Below are positions 1 to 11,850 of a stretch of 64,000 bases of DNA, in pieces. Origin of the DNA: Mycteria americana. Its lineage: Eukaryota; Chordata; Aves; Ciconiiformes; Ciconiidae. The notes under the pieces were generated by a model. The model was not told the origin of the DNA. It did not search any database and saw only the letters and a list, made by a program, of their open reading frames with translations. Both the position numbers and the translations under genes were made by a program. The first letter of the stretch is position 1. Each line of letters opens with the position of its first letter. Location of the stretch: the NCBI RefSeq assembly GCF_035582795.1, contig NC_134365.1:75993635-76057634 (forward strand), in the 5' to 3' direction.

Positions 1-2049
1 GTGCACACATACGTGCAGAAATTTGTTCCACCTATGTTTATAGATACACAGATTTTACTTAGATGCAAGTCTTGGTGTGACACTATATGTACAGCAGTGT
101 ACGTGATCATACTGAAAAAAGAATCCAGGCTTCACTTGGCAATGAAATCGATACCTACTTTGTTTAATTGCTGTCACTCTCCTGAAATGCATTTGCGTCT
201 TAACAGTTGTACTATGACAGAAGCAGGTAGTGAGGGAAGATCTGTCTTGAGCAGAAGTAGAGGATTAGATTGTAGAAATAAGATATTTTTGCTGAGAATA
301 ACAAGCATGTCTTTTCATTCAAACAAGCTGTTCTATGAAAAGGAGAAGGAATTCTACTATTTGAATTTTCTGGGGTTTGGTGTAAGCTGAGGTACTCAAA
401 TCCTACACTGAATGCATGAGCTACAAAGGTTAAACCTAGCAAAGCAGAGTTTTAGCAATATGGGGGCAGGGTAAGAATGTATCTTTTCTTTAGCAGCATT
501 TCAAGAACTAGTTCTCACAAATTTTTGAAATATTTTGTGTGGCATTTAATGAAGTCACATCAAGACTCCCTCCTCAGCCCTTAAGAGATGCTATTGTCTT
601 TTTCAAACATGCTTTTTCAAAGCATACTCCTTCACTTGTAAACTTGTTGTGATAAAAACAAGCATGAAAGACAGAGAAAACTTTGGATAAATTAAACATT
701 CCATTTTTGTGGCAAACAAGTAGCTCAGAAACTTGAGGAAAGAAGCCAGTGTTAACAAAGTCTAATGCATGGAGGACAATTTTCAAACTTAGGCTCAGTG
801 AAGTTGGGTGCCCTACCCCATACACAAAGACTGACCAAAACCAGTGTGAAGTGCTCATGCCAATGCAAACTTCCAGATACAGAATTTTATGCTTAGACCT
901 AGATTTTGTTTGTGAACACTTACGCCCTATTTGCCCTTCAGCCCATTATGTAGGAGGCTGGCTCCTACATAAAAATCACTGTACCTTTTACCTAAATCCT
1001 ACTTCCTAGCCTATTCCTAGCCTTTCCTAGCCTAGCAGGAATAATGTTAGTCTCAAAATCCTGTCCAAACTTCAGCAAATAAATGCACTCTGCCTACCTA
1101 GCTTTCCTACTTAGTTTCAGTTAGAAAAAACTATGCTGCAGGTTCTATATCGCTGTGTTTTACAAAGTTTGTACAACCTAAATGTACGGAGTCTTTGTCA
1201 AAATGTGCTTTACTTCAGACACAGCCACAAAAGTGGGTGAAAAATTGCTCAGTGCATAGTGTACATCGATGGCTCTGAAATCTCTTCATGTGAAGGAATT
1301 TCTATAAATGATGTATAAATCTGTTTTTGTTCATTTAAAGGCATTTCTTTTTGTGGTTTATTGTCTCAGGCTAATGTAAGCAGTTATGCCACTGTTGTGC
1401 ATTTCCAAATTGGGGTATGAATAAATAACAATTAAACTGTTTATACTTTCATCTTCAAATTTTCTATTCTGCTGGCACTGAGAATGTATAACTTGAAGGC
1501 TGAATCCACAACTGAGGAGACACTTTAAAAGAAGGATGCCCATGACTAAGTACTGGTTTTATAACATCTTGCTTGCAGATACTTCCTTTTGCAAACTCTA
1601 ATGGGAGATGAGGGAAGATCCATGTTTCAGTTTATCTGAACCACCAAAGTTTGCAGAGAAGGAAAAGAGTGGGTGGGAGAAGAGGAAAAGGGAGGGGAGG
1701 CTGGGGGAAAAAAAACATTTCAGCTGTTGTCTATCTGTGTTCTAAATACAGGATCCTCTGATCTACTGATATGTAATTCATACCAGCAATTTGATACCTT
1801 GAAAATATTTTGCACAGACCTGATGATGTTATGGATATTTTTCCTCCACCTCCTTTAATAAACAGTGCCATCGGATGATTTTCCTCTCTTAGCCTGAGTC
1901 ATTTCCTCTTCCGTTGCTTCAAGCTCTTTTAGCCTACAACTGACACTAACCACCTCTCCATCACGGGAGTCCTTCAAGTCTCTGTCCTCAGCTGCAGTTA
2001 GCTTGCAAGAATTAGGCGTTACTGTTTGGGGAAGTTATTGTGACACTTG
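1..2049. other. AT-rich non-coding stretch
   Basis: No reading frame here resembles a known protein. AATAAA hexamers lie at 1078-1083, 1420-1425 and 1857-1862 on the plus strand, so part of this could be the 3' untranslated region of a gene to the left, but no coding end is visible to support that. A short degenerate tandem of about 10-bp TTCCTAGCC-like units lies near 1003-1037. The rest looks like unique intergenic or intronic DNA. Confidence 0.5.
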
Positions 2050-2192
2050 CCAGGGTGTGAATTTAGTTATTGTGGTTTAAGGGCCCACGTGGACACTCTT
2101 ACTCTGTACTAAAAGCGCCTTTTTTGTGGTTTAATTTGATCCATTTCCAAAGTAGCCTATGCTAAAGCCACATGGACACATCTACATGGAAA
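2050..2192. repeat. Ancient palindromic MITE-like element (probable)
   Basis: The segment carries the pattern of an old non-autonomous DNA-transposon-like repeat common in sauropsid genomes: GTGGTTTAA blocks at each end of a central part rich in CTTTTTTGTGG, and outer ends reading as inverted variants of a CCACRTGGACAC motif. The assignment rests on remembered family appearance and not on alignment. The right flank holds a 10-bp motif (AATAGCTTGT-like) repeated three times at about 2193-2224. Confidence 0.4.
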
Positions 2193-2224
2193 AATAGCTT
2201 GTAATAGCTTATAATAGCTTGTAT

Positions 2225-3664
2225 TCCTCACTACCTCCTATGTGGAGATGGTTATTCCCACCCTAATTACACTCTGGAATTGCTTACTTAAATCTTGGGT
2301 AGTTTAACATAAAAAATCTATTTTGTCTCTATTATAATGTCTTTTATGCTACCAACTGCCAGCAACTTCTTCCAGCTGTATAAAATGTGATCTCCCCTGA
2401 TTTCCCTTTTTCACAAGCATTTCAAAATGCCTTCAATGAGTGATATTTTATAGACTTTACTGTAATACCACAGATAAAACACAGCTTTTTAGCAAAATTC
2501 ATGCTGATGATATGTCGCTATAGAAATACTTAAAATATAAACAGCTTTAATCTGCAGCCATTGTGATGGGGAAAAAAAATGACAAATAATTACAGCTTTT
2601 ACAACTCTGAAAAGCTGCTCCAAACCAACAAACAAGGCTCTTGAAGAGAGCTACCACAGATCCAGTTTTTCCTCTGATGTGCCCTTTTTTTTCTCCCAGC
2701 ATCCCATCTGGGCACACTTGTAGGAAGTGCAAGCTGAGCCAAGTCTTCTGCAGTTCCCACGAGGGCAGGTCCGTGGTTTTGGCATTTATGGCTGAGCCTG
2801 GCAGGCAGCAGTATGACAGCAGCAGGTAGCAGGCAAGGAGAGCCAACATGTGAGGCAACAGCGTTTCAGCAGGCAGAGCTGGAGGAGCCAAGAAGACAGA
2901 GACAGTGCGTTATTAGTGAGAGGTTGGAGGTTCTGGGGCATATTCAGGGTTTGGGCTTAGGAAGGAGTGGAGTGTACTGGTGGGAAAAGGGCTGTGAAGG
3001 AAGGACAATCCTGGCAGGAGGCGGGGGGAAGTGGGGAACTGGAGAGGCTGAAGGGCTCTGCAGTGGTAGAGGAGGGGCAGACCTCTTTGTGGCAGGCGGT
3101 GTTAGGCAACCGAAACAGAAGTACTGGTGGATGGGAGCTCTGGCTGGGAAGTGCAGGAGGGCTCTGAGACAAGATGGGTGGATAGCTGGGATGCCCCGGG
3201 TTCAGACAAAGTTGGATTTGCCTGGGACGTACTCCTTCCCAAGCATTCCCAGTTACACCTGGGGTCTACTGAGGGGTGACTAGGGTTACTTAATGCTACT
3301 ATCCTATCAATTACCTTTACCTTCCTTAGCCTCATTTTTACTATTAGAAATATGGTATCTCGGTTCAACATTCTGTGCTTACTGCTGGTGGAGCCTCTTT
3401 GAACTTTGGGGACCTCAGCAACAGACTTGAAAGGACTTGCTGCAGCAGGCTCTGGGAGGTGGTTGCAGGGCCTCCCCAAGAGCTGTGTGAGCTGCGTATC
3501 CATGCACAAACCTACTTGTTAATGATTTTGTTCACTTTTGAATTCAGAGTTGAACATGAGCTAGACTGGGACATGGAGTATATGAGGTACTGTAAAGATA
3601 GCTTTATGTGCTGGAAAACCACCATAATCCAAGGGGTTTCAGACTGTAGTACACAGCCAGGACA
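2225..3664. other. Non-coding stretch
   Basis: Unique sequence with a purine-rich plus strand between about 2940 and 3200. A minus-strand reading frame at 2547-2891 begins with a hydrophobic, signal-peptide-like stretch, but it lies in pyrimidine-rich sequence, matches no family I know and ends in low-complexity residues. I do not call it a gene. Confidence 0.5.
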
Positions 3665-3691
3665 CCCCCCCCCCCCCCCCCCCCCCCCCCC
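3665..3691 (+). repeat. Poly-C homopolymer, 27 bases
   Basis: An uninterrupted run of 27 cytosines, reading poly-G on the minus strand. Such runs can form G-quadruplex or i-motif structures and are prone to length error in sequencing, so the true length may differ. Confidence 0.95.
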
Positions 3692-3805
3692 AAGGAAAAC
3701 ATCAAAAGAGTGATGGAGATGTTTTCACCAGGAGTCCCACAGACCTAGAGAGTGAAATCTTTGTTCCCACGGGGCTGGAATTTTATTTGCAGAAATGCAA
3801 CTAAA

Positions 3806-3864
3806 TGGACTCCTGAGCAACAAGCTAAATGCTGCTGCTGCTGCTGTGATTGCTCAGGAGTCCA
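3806..3864. repeat. Perfect 15-bp inverted repeat with CTG-rich loop
   Basis: The arm at 3806-3820 (TGGACTCCTGAGCAA) is the exact reverse complement of 3850-3864. The 29-base spacer contains five consecutive CTG triplets. Transcription of either strand would give a 15-bp stem hairpin. No flanking duplication or known element family was recognised. The stem is shorter than a typical microRNA precursor and the loop is long, so I annotate it only as a structural repeat. Confidence 0.9.
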
Positions 3865-6800
3865 CTTACTCACCACCGTATCTGGCAACATCATAAGTTA
3901 GTTTTCAGTATTCATTTAAAGCATGGAAGACCTTTGGAGAAAAAACTGAATGATAAGTTGCTTTGAGTTGTTTTTATGTTGGAGAGCTTTATCTTTTAAC
4001 AACCTGAGTTATGACATATTTTTAAAAAGCATTTGTCTCTATACCTAGCTTTTATAGACAGCCCTTACAAGAGTTGGGAGAGAAAAGGGAGAACAGCAGA
4101 CATTTCATCCTGAAACATAAAGGAATCATGTGGATCTTGGCTTAGGGATGTTCAAGTTAATTTCTACTTAGGTGATAAATCTATTTTTCATAGGTTTGTA
4201 ACTTGGCCATAAAAGCATACTTGAAGACTTGAATCTTGGCAGTCAAAGCTTTTAGGTCAGAAGAATATTTTTAGCAATATTTTATTAAAAAAAAAAAGAA
4301 AAACATAGATGGTTGGTTTTAAGTTTAGAAAGGTAAAGAGAGAGTTTTAAAAAGCATGGGTTGGGTCACATTTTGACACCCATGTTTGGGTTTTTTTCCC
4401 TTAAAGAAGAGCAACAAAATCCCCACCCAACCTGCTTCTAGCTTGACAGATAATAAAAGATATTTCAGATTTATCCTTTTAAAATTGCCCACAGGCCTGT
4501 TTCATATTCAAGAGTAAATAATCCATCTCAGCTAATAATCCTTAAAAACTGAAATCAAGGCACTGTTGTGAATTTTAATGGTTATGTTTAATGAGCAGAT
4601 CTTCAGCTCGTACAAGTCATCCTAACTCCGGGAGTGGCAACAGAACTACATCAACTAGCACTTGTTGAAGATGTGGATAGTAAACATATACTACACTACC
4701 TCCCTCAAAACACGTGACTAATTCAGTAATACTGAGGCAGTAATTAAAGTAATTAATACCTTAGAAGAAATGAAGAACCAATGAGAGGACACCAATCAGC
4801 TCAGCATGCCACGTACAAAAAGCATTAGGACAATTTTGGTCAAGCATACTGGGGCAAACACTTCGCCACAAAAACTTTGGTTTTACAGTTTCGTTCAACC
4901 TCAAAATTACAGAGGGGCTGAGTCAATTCTGCCAGGATTTGAATTAGTGGTTCCAGGGAGACTAGGAGCTAAGCCACTGGTATAGCTAAGCAGGGGGGGC
5001 AGAAAAGGTGTGGGGCAGGCAGAGCAAACAGCAAGGTCCATTTCTGGTCTTTAACTTACACCCTCTTGTTTGCTTCTGCTGCACAATCTCCCTTCTGTGA
5101 TTTAGACTCCCTTCAACATCGTGAGCCAAATTCAGCTCTGGCTGCTAGTGCTAACCTCTTTGTGTTGTACCAGCAAAGCGAAGGGCTGTCCTAAGAGAGT
5201 AGCTGGCGTTTTCACTAAGAGAAATCCAGATTTGGTATAAAGATCGTTCATGCCACCTGCTCCCAACCCAGACCAGGAAGCCCCTTAAGACACTGACTGG
5301 GCCGGACCTAAGGCACTCCCTGCAATGGAACCACCCATATGAGACCATTTTAAAGCAGCTATGGGATTAAATACCCTGGAGCCAAACTGATCCCAGCCCT
5401 GCAAAGTTTTAAGGGAACAGCAAGATGACTTTGACAGATTCAACCTCACCACAGGTTCTGCATTCAGTTCAGCTCATTTGGGCCTGAAGATCTAGCTCTT
5501 CTAAGGTGATCAAATGAGCATTTAAGAGCAATCTTCACCTCCTTAGGCACCCCAAAGGACGCCTTTGAGTTTATCTTCAGGTGTTTTCCATCCAGCAGTG
5601 ACTTTTGTAGGCCCAGTTACTGTCTTAGTCTCTGTCCCCCCACCCCTGCTCCTTCCACCCTCACCCTCCCTTGCTCTCCCCTCCCTGGCTCCTTCCTCCT
5701 GTGGCTGGGTTCCCCCCCCCCCGCTGTGCTGTACACGCCCTCCTAATGACTTCTGCACATCAGCCCTTCCAAGCACACATCCTTCGTACAGCGTGTCACA
5801 TAATGCACCTCCCATTCTGAACAACGGGCCTTTTCTTCAAGCTTCTGTCCAACGAAACAGCTTGGTCCGTACACCTAGCCACAGCCCAAAATAGAATAGA
5901 GTAAGGAGGGGGATGACTGGGCAAGGTTTGGGCTATGTTTTAATGGGCTGGGTTTCATGCACAACAAAGCTGTGGGACAGCAGTTAGGATATTTGCAGCC
6001 TGTTTGCAATTAGCAAGGTAGCTACACTCAAGGAGGTTGATATGTGCATTCACTTAAAGCAGAAGGTACAGTTCTGCTAACATCATTTAGATGGAGAATC
6101 TCACCACTCAGCTATTCCAGCAAGCCTTTGAGCTGCTGTTGGAGTTCTTTCAGCATGAGCCTAGGTATTATATAGTCCCCTTAGCTGTAGTATTGGAGCA
6201 CCTCCCAAGTCTTTAAAAATAGAAGTCACAGTAACAATCTCCCTTTCTTACTTGGCAGCTAGAAGGAGAACTACTTGGCGAAACTTAGACATTTGTTTGC
6301 ATATTCGTGGGTGGGATCAAGTTGTTTGTTGATGTGTATATGGGAAGAATTAAATTTCTCTCAGAAAGTTGAAAAGATTTTAGCACAAAATATAATTACT
6401 TCAGTGGCAGTTTTCCACGTATGCATACTGCAGCTCAATAAGCTGCCTTGTGTCCCCTTGGATTCCCTAGGTTTTGCCCAGAGAGCAAAGGTGTGGTCAA
6501 GGCCACGATCTGGCGTGCATCGTTCTTGTTAATTAGCTACTGGGGTCTCCACAACATGAAGAACTTTCTGCTTCTGGGCAAAGCACACCACTGCTTCTGA
6601 AACACTTCTGTGCTCTGGAAAGCCTTTTAAAACACCCGAGCAGCCCACCCATGTGGCACAAACACCAATTGTTTATTTGTAGAGGTCTCTCTCTAATAGA
6701 ATGTTCTTCACCCCACACCCTTTGTCAAACCAGAGTGGCTGACTGCCATGGGATGTAGTTTCTATCAAGAGCTCGGTGCATGGATCCCAGATGTGAGCGT

Positions 6801-8159
6801 GAATGAAGTATGGTCATCAGTTCATCAATGATGACCTAAATGATGACCATTTAGGGAGGACACACCTCAGACTGAGGTCAGCACATTGCTGAGAAAGGCA
6901 GACAGCAGTTTAAATCTTCATGGGTTATCAGGAGCAAGCCTAGAAGGTGACTGAGCCTGGCTAATCAATGGGAAATGATGAAATTGCTCCTGATCAATAT
7001 TTGGAGGGGAGGGAAAGGGTAGAAATTGAAGAATTTAATCCAGTTGCCTGCCTTAAATATAAATCCGATGTAAATATACCATACATAAATAAATGTGAGG
7101 AGAAATATGAAAGCTAGAATATCTTCCCAGACTGAGATTTTCCTATCTGAACACAATCTAAAGACATAGGATGTCCCTAGGACTGAATGTCCAAATGTAT
7201 TTATTAGGAAGTTTCTACAGCTTGTCAGCTAGATGTAAGAGAAGGGAGAAAGAGCAAGGGGCTTTTGCTCTCTGGATGTGTTCTTGAAGAGAGTAGATAA
7301 CAGATTTCTTTCCCTTCTGTCCCCTGTTTAGGCAAAATGCATTGTTTCTTACTGCTCTCTTGTTATTAACTCATTTCTTAGCATAGATATGAAATTTAAC
7401 ATATACTTCCATGATACTTGGATCCTTTTGCTTTTTGAAGCTTCAGAGTTTCTGGTTAAGTGTCCCTGGAACAATGCAAAACTGTGGCAAAAGAAGCTTC
7501 TGTAATACTCGTCATGGACTTAGAGGCCTGAAAACAGCCAAACCTGCTCCTTCTCACTGTGAGAGTTAATGCAGATAACATGGACCCATCACCCAGCCTT
7601 TTGAAAGATGGAAGATATCACCCCAACAGGAGTCTTCCTTGTAACGCAGTCCCCTACAGACACATGATGCAACAGGTGAGCTGCTCCTGAGATGCTGGAT
7701 GCTAATTTGCCTCTGTTGCAACGTGTCCTACTCGGCCTGTCTGGCTCCTTGTCCCTGTTCCCGCAGTTCTACTCACCTCCCCAAACCTTGCTTCTGAGGC
7801 TTCCTGGTGGGCATCTGCTTTTCCCACACCTGACTTAGAATAGCTTAAGCCTTCCATGTTGCCTGCTTTGATTTCAGTCCCTTTTGCCACACAACAAGAC
7901 AGGTAAGCTAAAGATGCTTTTGTGTATCCCAAATTGTTGCTGACCGACCAGGGATAAACCTGACCCAACAGCCTCTGTACGGTCACATGCAATTAGCAAC
8001 ACCCTGAGTTCATTATGGCTTTTCCTCACACCATCAATGCTTCTCTGTCTGAAGAGCTTTCTAAATTTTTCAGAGTCTGGTTTATTGACTCCACACATAT
8101 TCCAACACGGTACATCATTATTTGTCTAGATGGTCTTACTAGAAGCTAATCACTTCTCC
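3865..8159. other. Non-coding stretch with minor low-complexity
   Basis: No recognisable gene. A C-rich tract at about 5636-5722 ends in a run of 12 C. Near 6825-6855 a short tandem copy of ATGATGACC is present. Two short segments with splice-like borders (7575-7675 and 7878-7902, plus strand) are discussed as a finding but are too weak to annotate as exons. Remnants of old repeats near 4900-5150 resemble motifs of sauropsid MITEs, but not clearly enough to delimit. Confidence 0.45.
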
Positions 8160-8880
8160 AGACACCCCTGGAGATCATCTAGTCTAACCCTCTGCTCAAA
8201 GCAGGGTCACCTAGGGCAGGTTGCTCAGGACCACGCCCAGTTGGGTTTTGAATATCTCCAAGGACAGAGACTCCACAACCTCTCTGGGCAACCTGCTCCA
8301 GTGTTTGATCACCCTTACAGTAAAAAGGCTTTTTCTTATGTTTAAGGTGGATTTTCCTGTATTTCAGTTTGTGCCCATTGCCTCTTGTCCTATCATTGGC
8401 CACTACTGGGAAAAGCCTGGTTCTATTTTCTTTATATCCTCTTGTCAGTTATCTGTACACATTGATAAAATCCACCAAGCCTCCTCAGCCCAACACTTTC
8501 AGCCTCTCCTTGTATGACAGATACTCCAATCCCTTAATCATCTTAGTGGCCCTTTGCTGGACTCACTCTAGTATTTCCATGTCTCGCTTATGCTGGGGAT
8601 CCCAGAACTGGACCCAGCATTCCAGATGTGTCTCACCAGTGCTGAACAGAGAGGAAGGATCACCTCCTTCAACCTCCTGGTAACGCTCTTCCTAATGCAT
8701 TCAGGCTCTTGCCTTCTTTGTCCCTAGGACATATTGCTGGCTAATAGTCAACTTGTCCACCAACCCCAAGTCCTTTTTTGCGAAGCTACTTTCCAGCTGG
8801 TTGGCCCCCAGCCTGTACTGGTGCATGGGGTTATTCCTCCCCAGTTACAATACTCTTTGTGACACATGGGAGGTGCAAGA
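8160..8880 (-). mobile_element. CR1 LINE, 3' part, 5'-truncated
   Basis: The plus strand reads as the reverse complement of the conserved 3' end of avian CR1. It begins with the GATCATCTAGTC block, then the segment around CAACCTGCTCCAGTGTTTGA, then the GTGCCCATTGCCTCTTGTCC block, and continues through the part that codes for the end of the reverse-transcriptase ORF (around GCCCTTTGCTGGACTC and CCAGCCTGTACTGGTGCATG). It is therefore a minus-strand insertion of about 720 bp that lacks most of the coding region, as is normal for CR1. Small indels and substitutions break any frame. The usual terminal octamer repeat is not clear at the 3' end, so that border is approximate. It is inactive. Confidence 0.95.
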
Positions 8881-10364
8881 TGGTACCTTCCGTTCCCCAA
8901 GAAACCAAAACAAGCACCTCTTAGCATAAACAGACACATACCTTTCTCTCCCAAAGGTTTCCTCTGTGACTGGGCCCCACCTCCCTGCAAGAATGCTTCT
9001 TCTTGAAACTGTTTTTTCTGCTAGCAAAGGTGTACACCCAAAATAAACAGGAAAAACAAAACTACTGTAATTTTCCCTTTCTGTCACTGGAACAGTACAG
9101 CTATCACTGGACTTATCAGGAGCAGACTGTGATTCATGCTAACTGGCAAACACACACAGGTCCTACGCAACTCTACCACAATCATAAAATCCCTTCCATA
9201 GCTCTGGGCTTCTGGCATTGTTCTGACTATCATGATTAATGCCAGCCACCAGAAAACACTTGTACGTGGACTCCTGAATTATGAGACATAAACAGGCCTA
9301 TGTGGATCACTGGAGATATACTGGAGAGCTTTTGGATATCATGCAGAAAGGTTTTGAGCTGTTGGGCACAGTGACAGTATTCTAGTATCCTGATTTTAAG
9401 AATGCCACTCATGCAGGTAGGGTATATCTTGATGGTAGACCCTTACCTTGCAATTGCCTTTAATATAAGCCATAGTAAGGTAAAAGCAAATAAGAGCATT
9501 TCTGTACAAAATCCAAAATCCACAACATGTTGTAAATATTTATACAGGCAGAGGTGACAAAGAAGACAGAGAGAAAACTATTTATCCCATGATCAAATCC
9601 TTAAACCATCCTCCTCTCCCCCTTCCCCCATAAGCTGATAAGCTGTAGATCCACTCTTAACCCGCATGGCCAGGACTCATCCTTCTGCACGCTCCTGCCC
9701 TCAGGCAGAAATTGCAGGTGGTAGAACGACACCAGATCTGTAGTTTTACCTTTGTTTGGGATTTGTCTGGGGACTTGCTTGGATTCACATCTTACGTCTC
9801 TCCCATCTTGCCCCTGCTTCCAGACATTATAGATCTCTTCTTAAAGAACGGGTTTCAAACTTCACCTCCTGAAACTTACCTTTTTTGGAAACACTAATGC
9901 CTTTGTCAGGCCTGCTGTGTCATAACTGTCCCTGAGGAGGTGTAAAATGCCTTTTCTCACCTGGTGGGACCAAGTGCAATACCCAGTGAGGAGCATTTCC
10001 CTACACTTGAACTTACTTCTCACATGAACATGCACATCAGCAACCACTCTTCAGACAGATACCTATGCCTATTTTGTGCAGTGCTGGCTCCTGACGGAGA
10101 TTTCACACAACGGTAATTAATTACTTGAGGCAATAATAATGGGAAAGCTGAACAACCAATTCTGGGTGGTGTTATTTGCAGGTGTACATTGTAAATTTGC
10201 CAGGGTAAATTAAAACCAGCATTACGTATCTAAATTTAACAGTTGGTACCTCCTTGTTTACAACCATAAAGTGGTGCCTTGATTTTCCTCCCCTTCACAT
10301 GTCTGCAGTTGTGTGACTGGGCAAGATGCAGAACAGTTTCTTCTCTTGAGTAATTTTTTCCCTT
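8881..10364. other. Non-coding stretch
   Basis: No recognised gene or repeat. One 81-base segment on the minus strand (9880-9960) is open, frame-preserving and bordered by splice-like dinucleotides, but the same left border is also a perfect donor consensus, so the call is ambiguous and not annotated. Confidence 0.45.
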
Positions 10365-10525
10365 GATAATAATAATATTGAACACTTAAATAGCACTTTT
10401 CATCCACAAGGTGCCTCACTAGTGTTAATACAATTATCTAACTTAATTGTCCCTCCTCCTTCCCCCTGAATGTGCATAGAACAGGCAAAATGAGACACCA
10501 AAGGAAGTGTTAAGAGTCACTGGCT
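10365..10525 (+). mobile_element. MIR-type SINE, ancient
   Basis: The order of motifs matches an old MIR/CORE-SINE as seen in sauropsids: AATAATATTGAACACTTA, then TAGCACTTTTCATCC, a central ACAATTATCTAACTTAATTG, then a degenerate form of the element's ACTGAGGCACAGAG...TTAAGTGACTTG region around 10480-10520. It is strongly diverged, so boundaries are approximate. It has no coding capacity. Confidence 0.7.
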
Positions 10526-11719
10526 TCCAGTCCTAAGGCCGCTCCCTCTATGAAGCAAGTGATACTAAGACACCCCCTACAAAGCCCCACTATTACAGCT
10601 GCAATTTTGTAAGCACCTTTTTGTAGCAGCTTTTGTTCTTTATCATCCAATGCATTGAGCAAATAGCTTCTGGGAAGGAACACATTCATGTTTACCTTTG
10701 CTCTATGTGCCACCATCAGCGCTATCCGAAACCCAGACAGACATGAAACAGGTGCTGGAGTTGCATATTTGAGTAACCATCAGTAAAGGCTGACTCATAA
10801 TTACAGTGAACACATAGTCTGTTTTCAGATCTTTGGGTACAGATGTAAAAAACGAATGTTGCATTAAAGAAAGGCTGTCAGTTCTCTAGGTCTCTAAGGG
10901 AACAAGGTTTGACAGTAAAAATGCGTAATGATATTATTTCTGGAACATTTTTTAGAGTTTATGACTCCTAGACTTTACACAAATCAATTAAGCTTCTCTC
11001 TGCACCCCCTACAGAAATATATCTGAAAAAAATCAAGATTTATGGAAGAAGTCTCTCAGTTGTCCCCAAGGAAAAAAGCTTCCATTTAAGTGAATGGAAG
11101 TTAAATTGGGACAAAGACCACCCATTTTAGCTTAGACTGAAGTCAGAGCTGATCCAAGGCTATGTCAGGCATAGGTGAGTCTTCCTTATGGGAAAGTTAG
11201 TTCATATTCAGGCACTTCTGCACAGTCTGTGCTTTGTTTGCTCTCATTACAGAGGATGGTCTCTACCTTTTCCAGGATACCTTCAAGTTTAGAAAGAGTT
11301 CTTCCTTCCCTAGGGAGCAAGGCAGAAAATGAAGTACAATGAGCTTCTCAGGAGACAAACGAGCAGAGACACCTTTAATTTCTGCAACAGGGAGCCTTTC
11401 CTACCTTTGGACTAGCAGCACTTCTCTCCACCCTCTTCCCTTCTTTGCAGCTGGGACCAGCAGCTGGAGTCCAGCTGCAAAGGTCATGACTATGTTAACC
11501 CCTGCTGGACTGGTTTCCTACCCTTCAGACCAAGAGGAACCTGGACTGGGGAGGTCTGACTGTACCTTGGTGAAGGAGTACCAAGGAGTACCAGATGACT
11601 TGGCCCATCCAAAATACATTGAAGAGCATATGTCCTATCACAAGGGAGCTATACAGGTTAATATGCATGCACAGCACTTTTAACTGCAATAGCACATTGT
11701 CCAATGATTACAGATCACT
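10526..11719. other. Non-coding stretch
   Basis: No recognised gene. A strong donor-like TAG|GTGAGT at 11174/11175 follows an open 44-base segment (11131-11174), which is too short to interpret. A 10-bp AAGGAGTACC motif occurs twice in tandem near 11573-11593. Confidence 0.45.
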
Positions 11720-11850
11720 ATTTTTAGATAAAGGAAATACTATTATCCCCATTGTATAAAAATATAAGGCACAGGAAGTTGTATGTAAACTTCTTAAATG
11801 GACATAAAAATCAGTATCTGAGCTGCAAACAGAATCCAGGTCACTTCAAA
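11720..11850 (+). mobile_element. MIR-type SINE, ancient fragment
   Basis: TATTATCCCCATTGTATAAA followed by a degenerate AAGGCACAGGAAG block, then AGCTGCAAACAGAATCCAGG, reproduces the order of the 3' half of MIR (TTATCCCCATTTTACAG, GAGGCACAGAG, then the CAGAACCCAGG-like part). Diverged and partial. Confidence 0.65.

Noticed and set aside
2547..2891. 114-codon minus-strand frame starting with a signal-peptide-like segment
   Set aside because: The hydrophobic start comes from a pyrimidine-rich run, the rest matches no secreted family, and no splice support is visible.
2813..3283. 156-codon plus-strand frame
   Set aside because: Gly/Arg/Glu-rich from purine-rich DNA, overlapping other open frames. 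No family likeness.
8130..8683. Several 70-104-codon frames on both strands
   Set aside because: They lie within the antisense CR1 element.
9880..9960. 81-base minus-strand open segment between splice-like sites
   Set aside because: The same left border reads as a perfect donor (CAG|GTGAGA), so exon and intron sides are ambiguous. The whole frame is only 61 codons.
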